From the NCBI GenBank assembly GCA_016720465.1, contig JADKKO010000002.1, positions 511,001 through 575,000 of the forward strand: 64,000 bases of DNA. The letters run 5' to 3'. This stretch comes from Holophagaceae bacterium. GTDB lineage: Bacteria; Acidobacteriota; Holophagae; Holophagales; Holophagaceae. Below, one piece after another: positions 8,098 through 16,737 of the stretch (its first letter is position 1; each line of letters opens with the position of its first letter). Made by a program: the position numbers and the translations under genes. The notes below the pieces were generated by a model, which was not told the DNA's origin, searched no databases, and worked only from the letters and a program-made list of their open reading frames with translations.

Positions 8098-8673
8098 CTA
8101 CTTCTTGCGGCTCGCCGGCGGAATGATGCCGTTCATGCGGAGGTAGACGGCCATCTGGCCGTAGTGGTCCATGCCGTGGAAACCAAGGAGGGCGGCCATT
8201 CCCAGGGGCGTCATGGTGCCTTCGCCGAAGGGGCTCTTCATGGCCTTGGTGCCGTTCTGGGGCGTGATGCCCTTGATGGCCTTGCGGGCGTAGTCGAAGG
8301 AAGCCTTCAGGAAGACCGCGATATCAGCCTTGGTTTTGAGGTTGTCGGGGCCCATTTCGGCATTCCCGAGCTCGACCGGGGGCTTCTCCCCGAGGACGGC
8401 GGCGCCCACGAGGTAGTTTACGGCCGCCACGTGCTTGACCTGCTGGGCGAAGGTCTTGACGCCCTTGAACTCGCCTTGGGTAGGGGCCCAGTCGTATTTG
8501 TCTTCGGGCATGGCATCGGCTGCGGCGAGGAACTGGCCGGGCACCCATTGAAAGGTGCCATCGATGGCAGCGCCGATGGTGGGCTCGGCCGCGGGCGCCG
8601 GCACGGGTTTCGCGGCCGGAGTCTGCGCCGCAAGCGACAGGCCGAGCAGGAGAGCAACTGGATTCATCCGCAT
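8098..8673 (-). CDS. Exported DinB-like four-helix protein
   Basis: A 191-residue protein with a signal peptide (MNPVALLLGLSLAAQTPA) and a DinB/DinB_2-type helical bundle. Candidate metal-binding histidines lie in QQVKHVAAVNYLVG and in GFHGMDHYGQMAVYLRMNG, which resembles the typical C-terminal DinB motif HxxxH...Q...YLR. DinB-fold proteins are metal-dependent enzymes or thiol-transferase relatives, and exported versions are common and uncharacterised. A GGAGG Shine-Dalgarno lies 5 nt before the ATG. Confidence 0.75.
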   Translation of the reverse strand: MRMNPVALLLGLSLAAQTPAAKPVPAPAAEPTIGAAIDGTFQWVPGQFLAAADAMPEDKYDWAPTQGEFKGVKTFAQQVKHVAAVNYLVGAAVLGEKPPVELGNAEMGPDNLKTKADIAVFLKASFDYARKAIKGITPQNGTKAMKSPFGEGTMTPLGMAALLGFHGMDHYGQMAVYLRMNGIIPPASRKK

Positions 8674-8691
8674 CAGATCCTCCGTGAGGGC

Positions 8692-9669
8692 TTAGTTATT
8701 GGGTGTGCTTAAGGACCGGACTTCGAGCGCCGGGAGGCAGGGGGAGGGCGGGTTGTTGGTGGTATTTGCGTCTGAAAGCCTGAAGTAGGGATCGAACTGG
8801 GTGGTCTGGACGGTCGGAGCCAGGGTGGCCGTGGCCGAGTTCTGGATGGTGTTCCAGTAGAGGTTCAGCGATGGGAAGACCCCGAACGGCGTGGCGAGCT
8901 TGGTGGCCATCCGGGTCTGGGTCACCCTTGATGTTCCCGTGTAGGTGTTTCCGGCATTGGGCCCCGCCAGCACGTTCCATTGGAAATCCCCGGTGACCGA
9001 ACTGAAGCAGATCAGGGAATTGCCCGAATCGTCCAGGAAGCTGGTGTCGTAAGCGGGAATGATGTTGTAGAAAATGGTGCCGTTCCAGATGCGCGGCGAG
9101 AAGGTGTTGGCGAAAGGATAGGCTTTGCCGAAGCCGTGGTAGATGGTCAGATCCGAATTGGAATAGTCGGTGGTCCCGTTGGTGTACCGGATGACACCGA
9201 ATCCGATGGGGCTGGTGCTTGTGATGTAGAAGGCATAGACCTGCCCCGCATCAAGGGTCAATCCGCCTACGGGGAGCGGCGTGGGCACGTTGTCGCCCAG
9301 GCTGGTGACGACGGAGCTTCCGAGGAGGGTCCAGGCTCCGGCGTTCGTTTCGAAACCCACGGAAGTCCCGGCCTTGTAGTAGACCTCCATCGTCGTGGAT
9401 GGGTAGCTGGTTGAAAGGTTGATGGCGAAACTGGTGATGGTGATTTTATTGATGGTCTGGACATCGAACATGTTGCCGTTCTGGGAATTGTTGCCTGCAA
9501 ACAGCGTGGTCAGGCTGCCGGTGGGAACCACGGGCGGGGTCATCAGGGCTGTCAGGGCTTGGGGTACTGGACCCGCCGGAGTGCCGGAATCCTGGGCAAT
9601 CTGCCCGACCAGGCTCGTCGAAAACGAGAGCAACAGGGCGGCAAAGAGTGGGCGGAAGGTCCTTGGCAT
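8692..9669 (-). CDS. Secreted beta-sandwich protein of unknown function
   Basis: A 325-residue protein with a signal peptide (MPRTFRPLFAALLLSFSTSLVGQ) and a Thr/Ser/Asn-rich body with predicted beta strands. The central part (MEVYYKAGTSVGFE, then LGSSVVTSLG, LDAGQVYAFYITSTS and YSNSDLTIYHGFGKAYPF) reads like a jelly-roll or PEP-CTERM-type ectodomain module, but no sorting anchor is seen at the C-terminus. AGGAG precedes the ATG. The gene appears monocistronic, with its own candidate promoter. Function unknown. Confidence 0.7.
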   Translation of the reverse strand: MPRTFRPLFAALLLSFSTSLVGQIAQDSGTPAGPVPQALTALMTPPVVPTGSLTTLFAGNNSQNGNMFDVQTINKITITSFAINLSTSYPSTTMEVYYKAGTSVGFETNAGAWTLLGSSVVTSLGDNVPTPLPVGGLTLDAGQVYAFYITSTSPIGFGVIRYTNGTTDYSNSDLTIYHGFGKAYPFANTFSPRIWNGTIFYNIIPAYDTSFLDDSGNSLICFSSVTGDFQWNVLAGPNAGNTYTGTSRVTQTRMATKLATPFGVFPSLNLYWNTIQNSATATLAPTVQTTQFDPYFRLSDANTTNNPPSPCLPALEVRSLSTPNN

Positions 9670-9701
9670 CGAGATCTCCTGTGAGGAAGGGGTGTGGGTA
9701 G

Positions 9702-9729
9702 ATTATTCCCTACTGAGAATTCGCCGCAA
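9702..9729 (-). promoter_or_regulatory. Candidate promoter of the secreted beta-sandwich gene
   Basis: On the minus strand TTGCGG and AATAAT are 16 bp apart and lie about 35-60 bp upstream of the start at 9669, in a locally AT-richer stretch. The -10 box matches 5 of 6 consensus positions and the -35 box only 3. Confidence 0.35.
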
Positions 9730-9864
9730 TAGTATTTTCCTTTGCCAAATCAAATTTTGGGCCATCTTCCAGGAGTTGGGAGGGTTCCTGGTAGTGCCTG
9801 TGATGCACGCGACCCTCGGAGCCGCCAGGGCCGGTCGCGTGGCGGCCTGATCCTGCCTAGCTCG

Positions 9865-11532
9865 TCACTCGGCCTTTTTGGCGGACGGTCCCGGATCCGC
9901 ACCCACGATGTCATGGGCCCCACCCACCGCCAGGATCGGGAAGCGCAACGGCTCGCCCCAGGCGCCGTCGCTGCGCAGCAGACTTTCGTGGAAGAATCCC
10001 CAGGTCACCAGGCCATCGGGGCTGCGGGGATCCAGCAGGTAGAAGGCGACGCGGCCCAGGGGCTGGTCGAGGGGCACGTAGAGCGCCTGGTCCAGGTCCA
10101 CCCGGGTCCAGCGCGGAGCCTTTGGGAGCGGGGATTCTTCGGGGGTCCAGGCTCCCTTGAGGGTGAGGCCGATGCTGCCCTGGAAGAATTGGGCAGCGAC
10201 CGTGCGACTGGTTTCATGAAAGAAATTCAAGGGCGACCTCGGCCTGGCCGACCCCGGCAACACCTTGATGCCGTGGGCCTCCAGCACCGGCCGCACCTTG
10301 AAGGCGTAGGCCGCGTCGACCAGGTAGCCCTCCGGCACCGCGATGGATTCCCGGGGCGCCCAAGTCACGAAACTTGGCAAGTCGAGGGTCGCGCGGGAAG
10401 CTTCGCCGATGACGCGCCCATCGGCATCTTTCAGGGGCTGCACCACGTCGAAGGAATGGCGCTCTGTAAGGGCGAAATCCGCGGCAAGGGGCAGGCTGGG
10501 CGTTCCGGCCTGCCAACTGTCCATCCAATGCCGGCGCGCTTCTCCGAGGACGCGCCGCACCTCGCCGCGGTGGGCGGCGATCCAGTCCAGGCAGGCCAGC
10601 ACGAAGGTCCGGGTGTCCGCGATGCGGTCCGCGTAGCTCCGGTAGACGTAGGCTTCGGACAGGATCGCCAGGCGGTTTTGAAGCCCTGGATAGTTGCTCA
10701 GGTAGCGGGGCCGGAAATCGAAAGTCTCCCAGCCCGCCGGGACCTCGCCCGGCTTCAGGGACTCGGGGCGGAAGTTGCCGTAGTCATAGGCCGGAAGGCC
10801 TCGGCTTTTCAGGCCGTCGCGCACCTCGTTCAGCAGGCGGCGGTTGAAGGTCAGCAGGTCCGGATCCGCTCCCAGGGCCAGGCTCGGCGCGTAGGTCAGG
10901 TGGAAGCCGTGGTAGCTCCCGTTGGTGGTGTGCAGGTCGAAGACCACGGCCGGGTCGAAGTCCTTGAGCATCGCAAGGAACCAGCGGGTGTTCGCAGCCT
11001 GGGCCTTCATCAAGTCGCGGTTCAGATCCAGGCCACGCGAATTCTCGCGCCGGCCGACGCCGCTTTCAGGGTTCGGCTGGTACCTGCGGATGGCCGGATC
11101 CAGGGCATCCGTGCCGTCGGCGTTGTAGGCGGGGCAGACCACCAGATCCAGGTGCCGCCGCGCCGCCGGATGCAGTCCTTGCAGGAACTCCCGCACGATG
11201 AGCTGCACCGCCTCCTTGCCTTCGACCTCGCCCGCATGGATGTTGGCGTTGAGGTAGACGCGCAGGGCGTCCTTGGATGCGGCAGGCAGACGCCAGGCCA
11301 GCAGCGGTTTTCCAGCCTCGGTGGCCATGGGCGCATGCCGTGGCCGGTAGGGCACCAGCGCCGGCGCGCGGCGGCTTAGGGCTGCCATGAATCCGCGCAC
11401 CTCCGCCACGGTGCTGGTGCGGGCGTGTCGGGTGGATTCAGGGACGGTGCGCGGCCAATCGCCCGCCGATGGCATCGCGCAGGCCAGCACCGCCCATACC
11501 AGGGGCGCGGGCGGATGGTTCCGGAGGATCAA
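9865..11532 (-). CDS. M14 family zinc carboxypeptidase, exported
   Basis: A 555-residue peptidase. A weak N-terminal signal (VWAVLACAMPSAG) precedes the M14 domain, with the zinc ligands in NIHAGEVEGKE (HxxE) and FDLHTTNG (His), and the catalytic Glu in AILSEAYVY. LDLNRD supplies the substrate-carboxylate Asn-Arg pair. The C-terminal half (from about residue 350) is a family-specific extension. The start is a TTG that overlaps the stop of the preceding membrane-protein gene (TTGA), so the two are coupled. The likely role is cleavage of C-terminal residues from peptides or cell-wall peptides in the periplasm. Confidence 0.88.
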   Translation of the reverse strand: MILRNHPPAPLVWAVLACAMPSAGDWPRTVPESTRHARTSTVAEVRGFMAALSRRAPALVPYRPRHAPMATEAGKPLLAWRLPAASKDALRVYLNANIHAGEVEGKEAVQLIVREFLQGLHPAARRHLDLVVCPAYNADGTDALDPAIRRYQPNPESGVGRRENSRGLDLNRDLMKAQAANTRWFLAMLKDFDPAVVFDLHTTNGSYHGFHLTYAPSLALGADPDLLTFNRRLLNEVRDGLKSRGLPAYDYGNFRPESLKPGEVPAGWETFDFRPRYLSNYPGLQNRLAILSEAYVYRSYADRIADTRTFVLACLDWIAAHRGEVRRVLGEARRHWMDSWQAGTPSLPLAADFALTERHSFDVVQPLKDADGRVIGEASRATLDLPSFVTWAPRESIAVPEGYLVDAAYAFKVRPVLEAHGIKVLPGSARPRSPLNFFHETSRTVAAQFFQGSIGLTLKGAWTPEESPLPKAPRWTRVDLDQALYVPLDQPLGRVAFYLLDPRSPDGLVTWGFFHESLLRSDGAWGEPLRFPILAVGGAHDIVGADPGPSAKKAE

Positions 11533-12002
11533 CGGCCCGCGGGAACGGTGCTGTCAGGCGCGGACTGGGCCATGGGGACCGGCATGGGTTTCGATTTTTG
11601 GCCGAAGATGCCCTGGTTGTACATCACGAAGCTCGCCAGCATGAAGAGCAGCAGGGCAAGCATCGCCGCGCCGCGCTTGCCTGCAGCCAGTCCCTTCGGC
11701 GCCATTTCCGAGCAGGCCAGGAGAATCAGCACCAGGGTCAGTTTGACGTGCATGAAGTGTTCCAGGAGAAGGTTGCTCCCGGCCTTCAAATAAATCAGGA
11801 AAGCGCCGATGCCCGCCACCAGCGCCAGTCGGAAGCCCCAGCCCACCGTGCGCTTCCATACCGTGGCCGCCAGGCCGCGGAGGTCCTCGCGTTCATCTTC
11901 GTAGCCCGAAAGCAGCAAGGCCACGACCGCGCCGCCCCCGGCCACGGACAACAGGATGAAGTGGAACCATTTGACGAGCGAGAGGGAATCGAATGCAGGC
12001 AT
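11529..12002 (-). CDS. Four-helix membrane protein (HemJ/CopD-like appearance)
   Basis: A 157-residue protein with four hydrophobic helices: about residues 9-31 (WFHFILLSVAGGGAVVALLL), 54-70, 84-98 and 110-130. Histidines in helix 1 (KWFHF) and before helix 3 (EHFMHVKL) recall haem-binding HemJ or CopD-like proteins, but this is only a resemblance. It is translationally coupled to the downstream M14 carboxypeptidase gene by a 4-bp overlap. It is divergent from the Gfo/Idh/MocA gene across about 60 bp. Confidence 0.6.
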   Translation of the reverse strand: MPAFDSLSLVKWFHFILLSVAGGGAVVALLLSGYEDEREDLRGLAATVWKRTVGWGFRLALVAGIGAFLIYLKAGSNLLLEHFMHVKLTLVLILLACSEMAPKGLAAGKRGAAMLALLLFMLASFVMYNQGIFGQKSKPMPVPMAQSAPDSTVPAGR

Positions 12003-12064
12003 GTGGACCTCGAAGTTCCCAATAGCTTAGCTGATGCTCGCCTACACTGTTGGGGGAGGATTCC

Positions 12065-13030
12065 ATGTCCAGATTTCGCGTCGCCGTGGTGGGTGTGGGG
12101 CACCTGGGCCAGCACCACGCCAGGATCGCATCCAGCTCGGAGACCGTGGACCTGGTGGCGGTGGTGGACCCTTCCGCCGAACGGGGAAAGGAGATCGCGG
12201 AAAAATTCCATACGCGCTGGGCGCCGCAGGTGTCGGATGTGCTCGCCGAGGTCGATGCGGTGCAGATCGCAGCCCCCACGGGGCTCCACCACGCGATCGG
12301 CGTGGAAGTCCTGAAGGCGGGCAAGCATCTGCTCATGGAAAAGCCCCTGGCGGCGAATCTCCTGGAGGGTGAGGCCTTGCTGGCGGTCCTGGCGGTCGCG
12401 CGCAAGACCAACCCGGACTTGGTGGCCTGCGTGGGCCACCTGGAGCGGTTCAATCCGGCTGTGGTGGCCCTTCGCGCGGCGAACTTCAAACCCAAGTTCA
12501 TCGAAGCCATCCGCGTCTCGCCTTTTCCCATGCGCTCGCTGGAAGTGGATGTCGTGATGGATGTGATGATCCATGACCTGGATCTGCTGATGGCGCTGGT
12601 GCAGCGGCCCGTGGTGGATGTGGAGGCCGTGGGCGTGCCGGTGCTCACGAAATTCCCGGACCTGGTGAACGCGAGGCTCAAATTCGAAGGCGGCGCCTTC
12701 GCCACGGTCACCGCCAGCCGCGTGGCGCGCAAGAAGGAGCGGACGCTGCGGGCCTTCGGAAACCAGGAATACGCCAGCCTGGATTTCGCCGCCCAGAAGC
12801 TGGAGATCCTGCGTCTGAAGATGGGCGAAAACGGCCCGGAAGTCATCCCTGAGACCGTGGACATCGAGGAAGGTGAACCGCTCAAGCTCGAAATCGAAGC
12901 CTTCTACCAGGCCTGCCAAGGCCGAGGCCAGGACTACGTCTCGTGGGCCGACGGCCTGGAGGCCATGCGGGTGGCGGACCAGGTGCAGAAAGCGGTCGAG
13001 TCGAGCCTCGCGGCGATGCTGGAGGATTGA
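12065..13030 (+). CDS. Gfo/Idh/MocA family NAD(P)-dependent oxidoreductase
   Basis: A 321-residue sugar-type dehydrogenase. The Rossmann N-terminus reads VAVVGVGHLGQHHARI, followed by the EKPLA signature (MEKPLAANLLEGE) and the C-terminal substrate domain with MDVMIHDLDLL, whose HDLD is the usual catalytic His/Asp region. Relatives with this sequence flavour are often found with LPS genes, including UDP-GlcNAc 3-dehydrogenases (GnnA) that precede 3-amino lipid A sugars, but no GnnB aminotransferase is adjacent here. Start at ATG 12065, after a GGGGGAGGA ribosome site. It overlaps the GNAT gene (TGATG). Confidence 0.85.
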   Translation: MSRFRVAVVGVGHLGQHHARIASSSETVDLVAVVDPSAERGKEIAEKFHTRWAPQVSDVLAEVDAVQIAAPTGLHHAIGVEVLKAGKHLLMEKPLAANLLEGEALLAVLAVARKTNPDLVACVGHLERFNPAVVALRAANFKPKFIEAIRVSPFPMRSLEVDVVMDVMIHDLDLLMALVQRPVVDVEAVGVPVLTKFPDLVNARLKFEGGAFATVTASRVARKKERTLRAFGNQEYASLDFAAQKLEILRLKMGENGPEVIPETVDIEEGEPLKLEIEAFYQACQGRGQDYVSWADGLEAMRVADQVQKAVESSLAAMLED

Positions 13031-13470
13031 TGGGCTTCATCCACCGCAGCGATATCGTCCCGGAACCCAAGGCCATCGCGGAACTCTACGACGCGGCCAA
13101 ACTGCGTCGGCCCACTGCGGATCTGGATCGCCTGAAGCGCATGTTCCAGGGCTCCAACGTGGTGCTCACTACTTGGGAGGAGTTCGAGGATCGGGGCGGC
13201 CAGCGGCTCGTGGCGCTGCTGCGGGGCTGGACCGACTACGCTTACGATGGCTATGTCTGCGACCTGGCGGTGCATCCGGACTTCCAGAACCGCGGCCTGG
13301 GCAAGGATCTTCTGGAACGCGCCCAGAGCCTCGGAAGGCCTGATGTGCAGTGGGTCCTGCAGGCATCGGTGATCGCTGAGCGTTACTACGCGCATGTTGG
13401 CTGGCAGAAGATCGAAAACGGCTGGAAATGGCCGCGCGAGAACTATCCGCATCCTGCGGATCCGGCGTGA
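13030..13470 (+). CDS. GNAT family N-acetyltransferase
   Basis: A 146-residue acetyltransferase with the acetyl-CoA signature VCDLAVHPDFQNRGLGKDLL (motif A, with R/QxxGxG/A as QNRGLG) and a C-terminal RYYAHVGWQKI strand. It starts with an ATG overlapping the stop of the upstream oxidoreductase gene and ends inside the GTGA start of the next gene, so it is the middle of a three-gene coupled unit. The substrate is unknown. Confidence 0.85.
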   Translation: MGFIHRSDIVPEPKAIAELYDAAKLRRPTADLDRLKRMFQGSNVVLTTWEEFEDRGGQRLVALLRGWTDYAYDGYVCDLAVHPDFQNRGLGKDLLERAQSLGRPDVQWVLQASVIAERYYAHVGWQKIENGWKWPRENYPHPADPA

Positions 13471-14411
13471 CCTTCCACGACCTCGCCTCGCTCGCCAAGC
13501 CGCTGGCGACCGCTACGCTGGCCCATGCCTACCTGGATCTCGATGTGGACCGCCGCTGGGAGCTGGGCTTCCACGATCGTGAGCATCCGCTGACGGTCCG
13601 GCAACTGCTTTCCCATTCGGCGGGCCTGCCGCCCTGGCTCCCTTACACCGGCGAACCCCTGGCGGCGCAGCTCCGGCGGACGCCGCTGCCCGGGAACCAC
13701 CCACTGCTGAAGACGTCCGAAATGGGTGTGTCCACGTATTCAGATCTGGGTTATCGCCTGATCGCCGAGCTGCTGGAGCTGGAGCTCCGGCTGCCCTGGA
13801 AACAGCTCGGAGCCGCGGCCTCCGGCCTCAGCCCGGCGCCCTGGACCGGAACGCCCATGCCCATCCCGGCGGGCCAGGATTCAACCGCCTGGGCCATCGC
13901 GGCGCCGGAACTCGACTACCCCGGCCCCGATCCCCATCTGCCCCACGATGCCAATGCCCGGGCCGGCATGATCGGCCACGCGGGGTTCGGCGCCTCCGGA
14001 AAACAGCTCGAATCCGCGCTGGAGAAATGGATGGCGGCCCGCTGGCCGGACCGCATGGCCATCGAAACCGCCCGGAGCGAGGACGGCGAGATCTGGGGCC
14101 TGGGTTTGCAACGCGCCACCGCGCCGTACGCGGATCTGCTGGCCCGGATTCCGCCCGGTGCGGGGGGCGTCAAGGTCCTGGAATCCGCATCCACGGACTG
14201 GCCGGCGATGGATCCGGCGGCGGCGCAGATGTCCGAGCCATCGGCCTTCTGGCAACATCTGGGCTATACCGGCGCGGCGATTTTCGTCCGGATCGAAGAC
14301 CGCTGCTGCGTGGCCCTGCTCTGCAACCGCGCGGGCCCCGGCGGGGAACTGCTCAGCCTGGCGCAGCTCCGCGGCCGGCGCAGGCGGATGTTGCAGGACT
14401 TCCTCAGCTAA
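13467..14411 (+). CDS. Serine beta-lactamase-like hydrolase
   Basis: A 314-residue member of the class C beta-lactamase/esterase/DD-peptidase superfamily. The SxxK motif is SLAKPLAT near residues 8-15. The YxN-equivalent is YSDLGYR (Tyr-Ser-Asp). QLLSHSAGLP is the usual downstream helix, and IGHAGFGASG contains the HxG that replaces KTG. The N-terminus is short, and no signal peptide is seen. The GTG start overlaps the upstream stop (GTGA). The substrate could be an ester, a peptide or a muropeptide. The stop codon falls at the edge of a repeat-rich gap (14407-14609). Confidence 0.82.
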   Translation: MTFHDLASLAKPLATATLAHAYLDLDVDRRWELGFHDREHPLTVRQLLSHSAGLPPWLPYTGEPLAAQLRRTPLPGNHPLLKTSEMGVSTYSDLGYRLIAELLELELRLPWKQLGAAASGLSPAPWTGTPMPIPAGQDSTAWAIAAPELDYPGPDPHLPHDANARAGMIGHAGFGASGKQLESALEKWMAARWPDRMAIETARSEDGEIWGLGLQRATAPYADLLARIPPGAGGVKVLESASTDWPAMDPAAAQMSEPSAFWQHLGYTGAAIFVRIEDRCCVALLCNRAGPGGELLSLAQLRGRRRRMLQDFLS

Positions 14412-14477
14412 GTCGCCGTCACAAAATAAACCTTCCGCTTCGATTTGATGAGCGACATAAGACGCGGTGTCCGGGCT

Positions 14478-14496
14478 GGGGGGGGGGGGGGGGGGG
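14478..14496 (+). repeat. Homopolymer run of 19 G
   Basis: Nineteen consecutive G bases lie 120 bp upstream of the SpoIID-type gene start. Such tracts slip readily in replication. The length as given may itself be a sequencing or assembly artefact. Confidence 0.85.
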
Positions 14497-14551
14497 AGAC
14501 CAGGGGACGCAGAGGAAGCGAAGCGACCGGGCGGTCCCCCTCGTTCATGAC

Positions 14552-14605
14552 AGTGGCCGTAGCGAAACAACCAGAAAAAGCACTGGTTGTTTCGTAACGG
14601 CCACT
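14552..14605. repeat. Inverted repeat, 23-bp arms, before the SpoIID-type gene
   Basis: AGTGGCCGTAGCGAAACAAC continues to CCAG, is followed by an 8-nt loop, and then by its near-perfect reverse complement (two mismatches). The right arm ends 11 bp before the start codon at 14617, where a transcript hairpin could affect ribosome access. The arms are also related to the left end of the putative element at 14407-14432. Confidence 0.75.
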
Positions 14606-14616
14606 AAGCTGGAAGC

Positions 14617-16737
14617 ATGAATCCCAGAGTCCTGTCCACATCCTTGCTGCTCGCCGGTCTGGTGCATCCCGTCTCGGCGCAGGCCCCGGTCCGCATCGGC
14701 CTTTCCACCGAGATGAGCGACTGGCAGGTGACATTGGACGGCGGCGGCGACCTGGTCACGCGGGGCGGACGCCTCGTCATGAAATTGCGGGATGGGGAAA
14801 AACTGCGGATCTGGTGGGACAGCCGGGGCGAAGCCGATCCACGGGACGAATACCGCATCCGCGTGGGTGGCGACATGAGCGCGGCGGCTGCCGCGGAAAC
14901 CATGCGCCGGTTGCGGGAACTCGGGGAGCAGCCAGAAAAGATCTTCGTTCCCGACGGGGCGTCCTGGAAAGTGCTGACGGGCCATTTCAGCCGGGCCGAA
15001 GACACCGAGCAGATTCTGCAGAAATTGAGCGGCAACGGCTTCCCTGAATTGTGGGTGTCCTCGGAGCACCTTCCCGGGAAACCGCGCAAGGGCCGTGCTC
15101 TTTATGCCGTGACCGAACGCTACGAGCGGCGGCCGCTGCCCTCCGAAGGGGTGCTGTTCCGTTCGAACAACGGCACCGTCCACGTTCTCGGCAAGGGCCG
15201 CTACCGCGGCACCGTCGAATTCTTCCCCAATGGCGACGGCCGGCTCACGGTGGTCAACCAGGTTGCCTTGGAAGACTACGTCCGCGGCGTGGTGCCGCGC
15301 GAGATGGGCGCCAATGAATATCCGAATGTGGAGGCCCTGAAGGTGCAGGCGGTGGCGGCGCGCACCTACGTGGTGGCCAATCGCGGCAAGCGCAAAGGCG
15401 CCGGTTTCGACCTGCTGGACACGCCCCTGGACCAGGTCTACGGCGGTAAGGACGGCGAGCAGCCGCTGGCGGACCGCGCCGTGGCCGAGACCGCGGGGCT
15501 CATCGCCACCTACGGCGGCGCGCCCATCCAGGCCCTGTTCACGGCGGACAGCGGCGGCGCCACCGTGGACAACAGCTACGTCTTTGGCGGCCCCCAACCC
15601 TACCTGAAGGGTGTGAGCAATTATCCGGACAAGCCCATGGCCATTGCCTTCCTGGGCGCCGTGGACCCGGGCGCCGACCAGTCCTGGTTGAACCTGGAAC
15701 TGCTGCGCCTCGCGGCCTTCGGAATCATCCTTCCAGACGTCTTGACCAGCGAACGGATGGAACAGCCGCTCCGCAGCGGCGATCTCACGGAACCCATGGC
15801 CCGCCTCTGCCAGCGGCTGGGGCTGCCGGCTCCGGAACGCCCGGTAGCCGGGGATCTGCAGCTCTATCTTTGGATGGCGAAGACGCTGGGGTTCGATCGG
15901 GTGGTGGACGGCATGGAAAGATCCCAGGACGCGGATTATTTCGTAGGACCCGCCGTCACGAGGCCCGGGGACCGGCCGCTCGCAGCCTTCCTGGCGCGGC
16001 GAGGCATCGTCTCCACCGCCATGTGGCATGGCCGCCCGACCCTGAGGGACGGGCTGACGGCCCTCTCACGCATGTGGCAGGAGCTGGAAGCGCCGGAACT
16101 GGCGGAGGGCACCCTCCTGCGGGATGGAACCGTCCGCCGCAAGCTGCCCGGAGCGGTGCCGGAACCGCTGCCGCTGGCGAGTTTCCTGTTCCTCGCGGAA
16201 GAAAGCATCGGCGGCCAGCTGCGGCTGGTGTCCGAAGCCCGGATCCAGGTGGGGGACCGCGTGAAATGGATGCCGAGGGAGGGCGGATCGCGGTTGCTCA
16301 TCCGCCGCCTCGATCCCGATGGCGCCGCTTGGGACCGCTACAATCCGGCAGCCCACTGGAAGGTGGAGCTGAAGGACAGCGATCTGCTCGCGAAAGTGAA
16401 ATCCCGCGTGGGCGTGAGCGGCATCCGCGCACTGGAGCTGGACCATAACGAGCATGGGCGCGTGCTGAAGCTCACGGTGCGGGACACCCGCGGCGTCGGC
16501 CATGAATTCACCGGCATGCGCATCCGCGCCCTGCTCGGCCTCAGGGACAATGTGTTCCGCTACATCACGGTCGGCACCGGGGACAAAAAACGATGGATCT
16601 TCTATGGCCGCGGCTGGGGGCACGCCGTAGGCATGGACCAGACCGGCGCCTACGGCATGGCGCTGGAAGGCTACACCTACGACCAGATCCTGAAGCGCTA
16701 CTATCGCGGCATCGAGATCACGGCGATCCAGCCATGA
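14617..16737 (+). CDS. SPOR and SpoIID/LytB domain protein (amidase enhancer/lytic transglycosylase type)
   Basis: A 706-residue exported protein. Signal peptide about 1-21. A SPOR-like segment lies at about 87-150 (paired strands IRVGGDM and WKVLTGHFSRAED). The SpoIID domain begins with NQVALEDYVRGVVPREM, where the Glu of VPREM is the expected catalytic residue, followed by LKVQAVAARTYVVAN and FTADSGGATVDNS. Between about residues 345 and 590 a long insertion carries two SLH-like stretches, and then the SpoIID core resumes (GVSGIRALELDHNEHGRVLK) and ends in FYGRGWGHAVGMDQTGAYGM. SpoIID enzymes cut denuded glycan strands and SPOR domains bind them, so a role in septal or cell-wall remodelling is likely. 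Confidence 0.85.
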   Translation: MNPRVLSTSLLLAGLVHPVSAQAPVRIGLSTEMSDWQVTLDGGGDLVTRGGRLVMKLRDGEKLRIWWDSRGEADPRDEYRIRVGGDMSAAAAAETMRRLRELGEQPEKIFVPDGASWKVLTGHFSRAEDTEQILQKLSGNGFPELWVSSEHLPGKPRKGRALYAVTERYERRPLPSEGVLFRSNNGTVHVLGKGRYRGTVEFFPNGDGRLTVVNQVALEDYVRGVVPREMGANEYPNVEALKVQAVAARTYVVANRGKRKGAGFDLLDTPLDQVYGGKDGEQPLADRAVAETAGLIATYGGAPIQALFTADSGGATVDNSYVFGGPQPYLKGVSNYPDKPMAIAFLGAVDPGADQSWLNLELLRLAAFGIILPDVLTSERMEQPLRSGDLTEPMARLCQRLGLPAPERPVAGDLQLYLWMAKTLGFDRVVDGMERSQDADYFVGPAVTRPGDRPLAAFLARRGIVSTAMWHGRPTLRDGLTALSRMWQELEAPELAEGTLLRDGTVRRKLPGAVPEPLPLASFLFLAEESIGGQLRLVSEARIQVGDRVKWMPREGGSRLLIRRLDPDGAAWDRYNPAAHWKVELKDSDLLAKVKSRVGVSGIRALELDHNEHGRVLKLTVRDTRGVGHEFTGMRIRALLGLRDNVFRYITVGTGDKKRWIFYGRGWGHAVGMDQTGAYGMALEGYTYDQILKRYYRGIEITAIQP

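Larger units (their letters stand above)
14407..14609. mobile_element. Possible decayed MITE-like element with related inverted ends
   Basis: The left end reads GCTAAGTCGCCGTCACAAAA and the right end, on the opposite strand, reads GCTTAGTGGCCGTTACGAAA. These are clearly related inverted sequences about 200 bp apart. Between them lie the 19-G run and a strong hairpin, and no coding frame. The left end overlaps the stop codon of the serine hydrolase gene. This fits a small non-autonomous element, but the ends differ at several positions and no target duplication is obvious. Confidence 0.4.
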
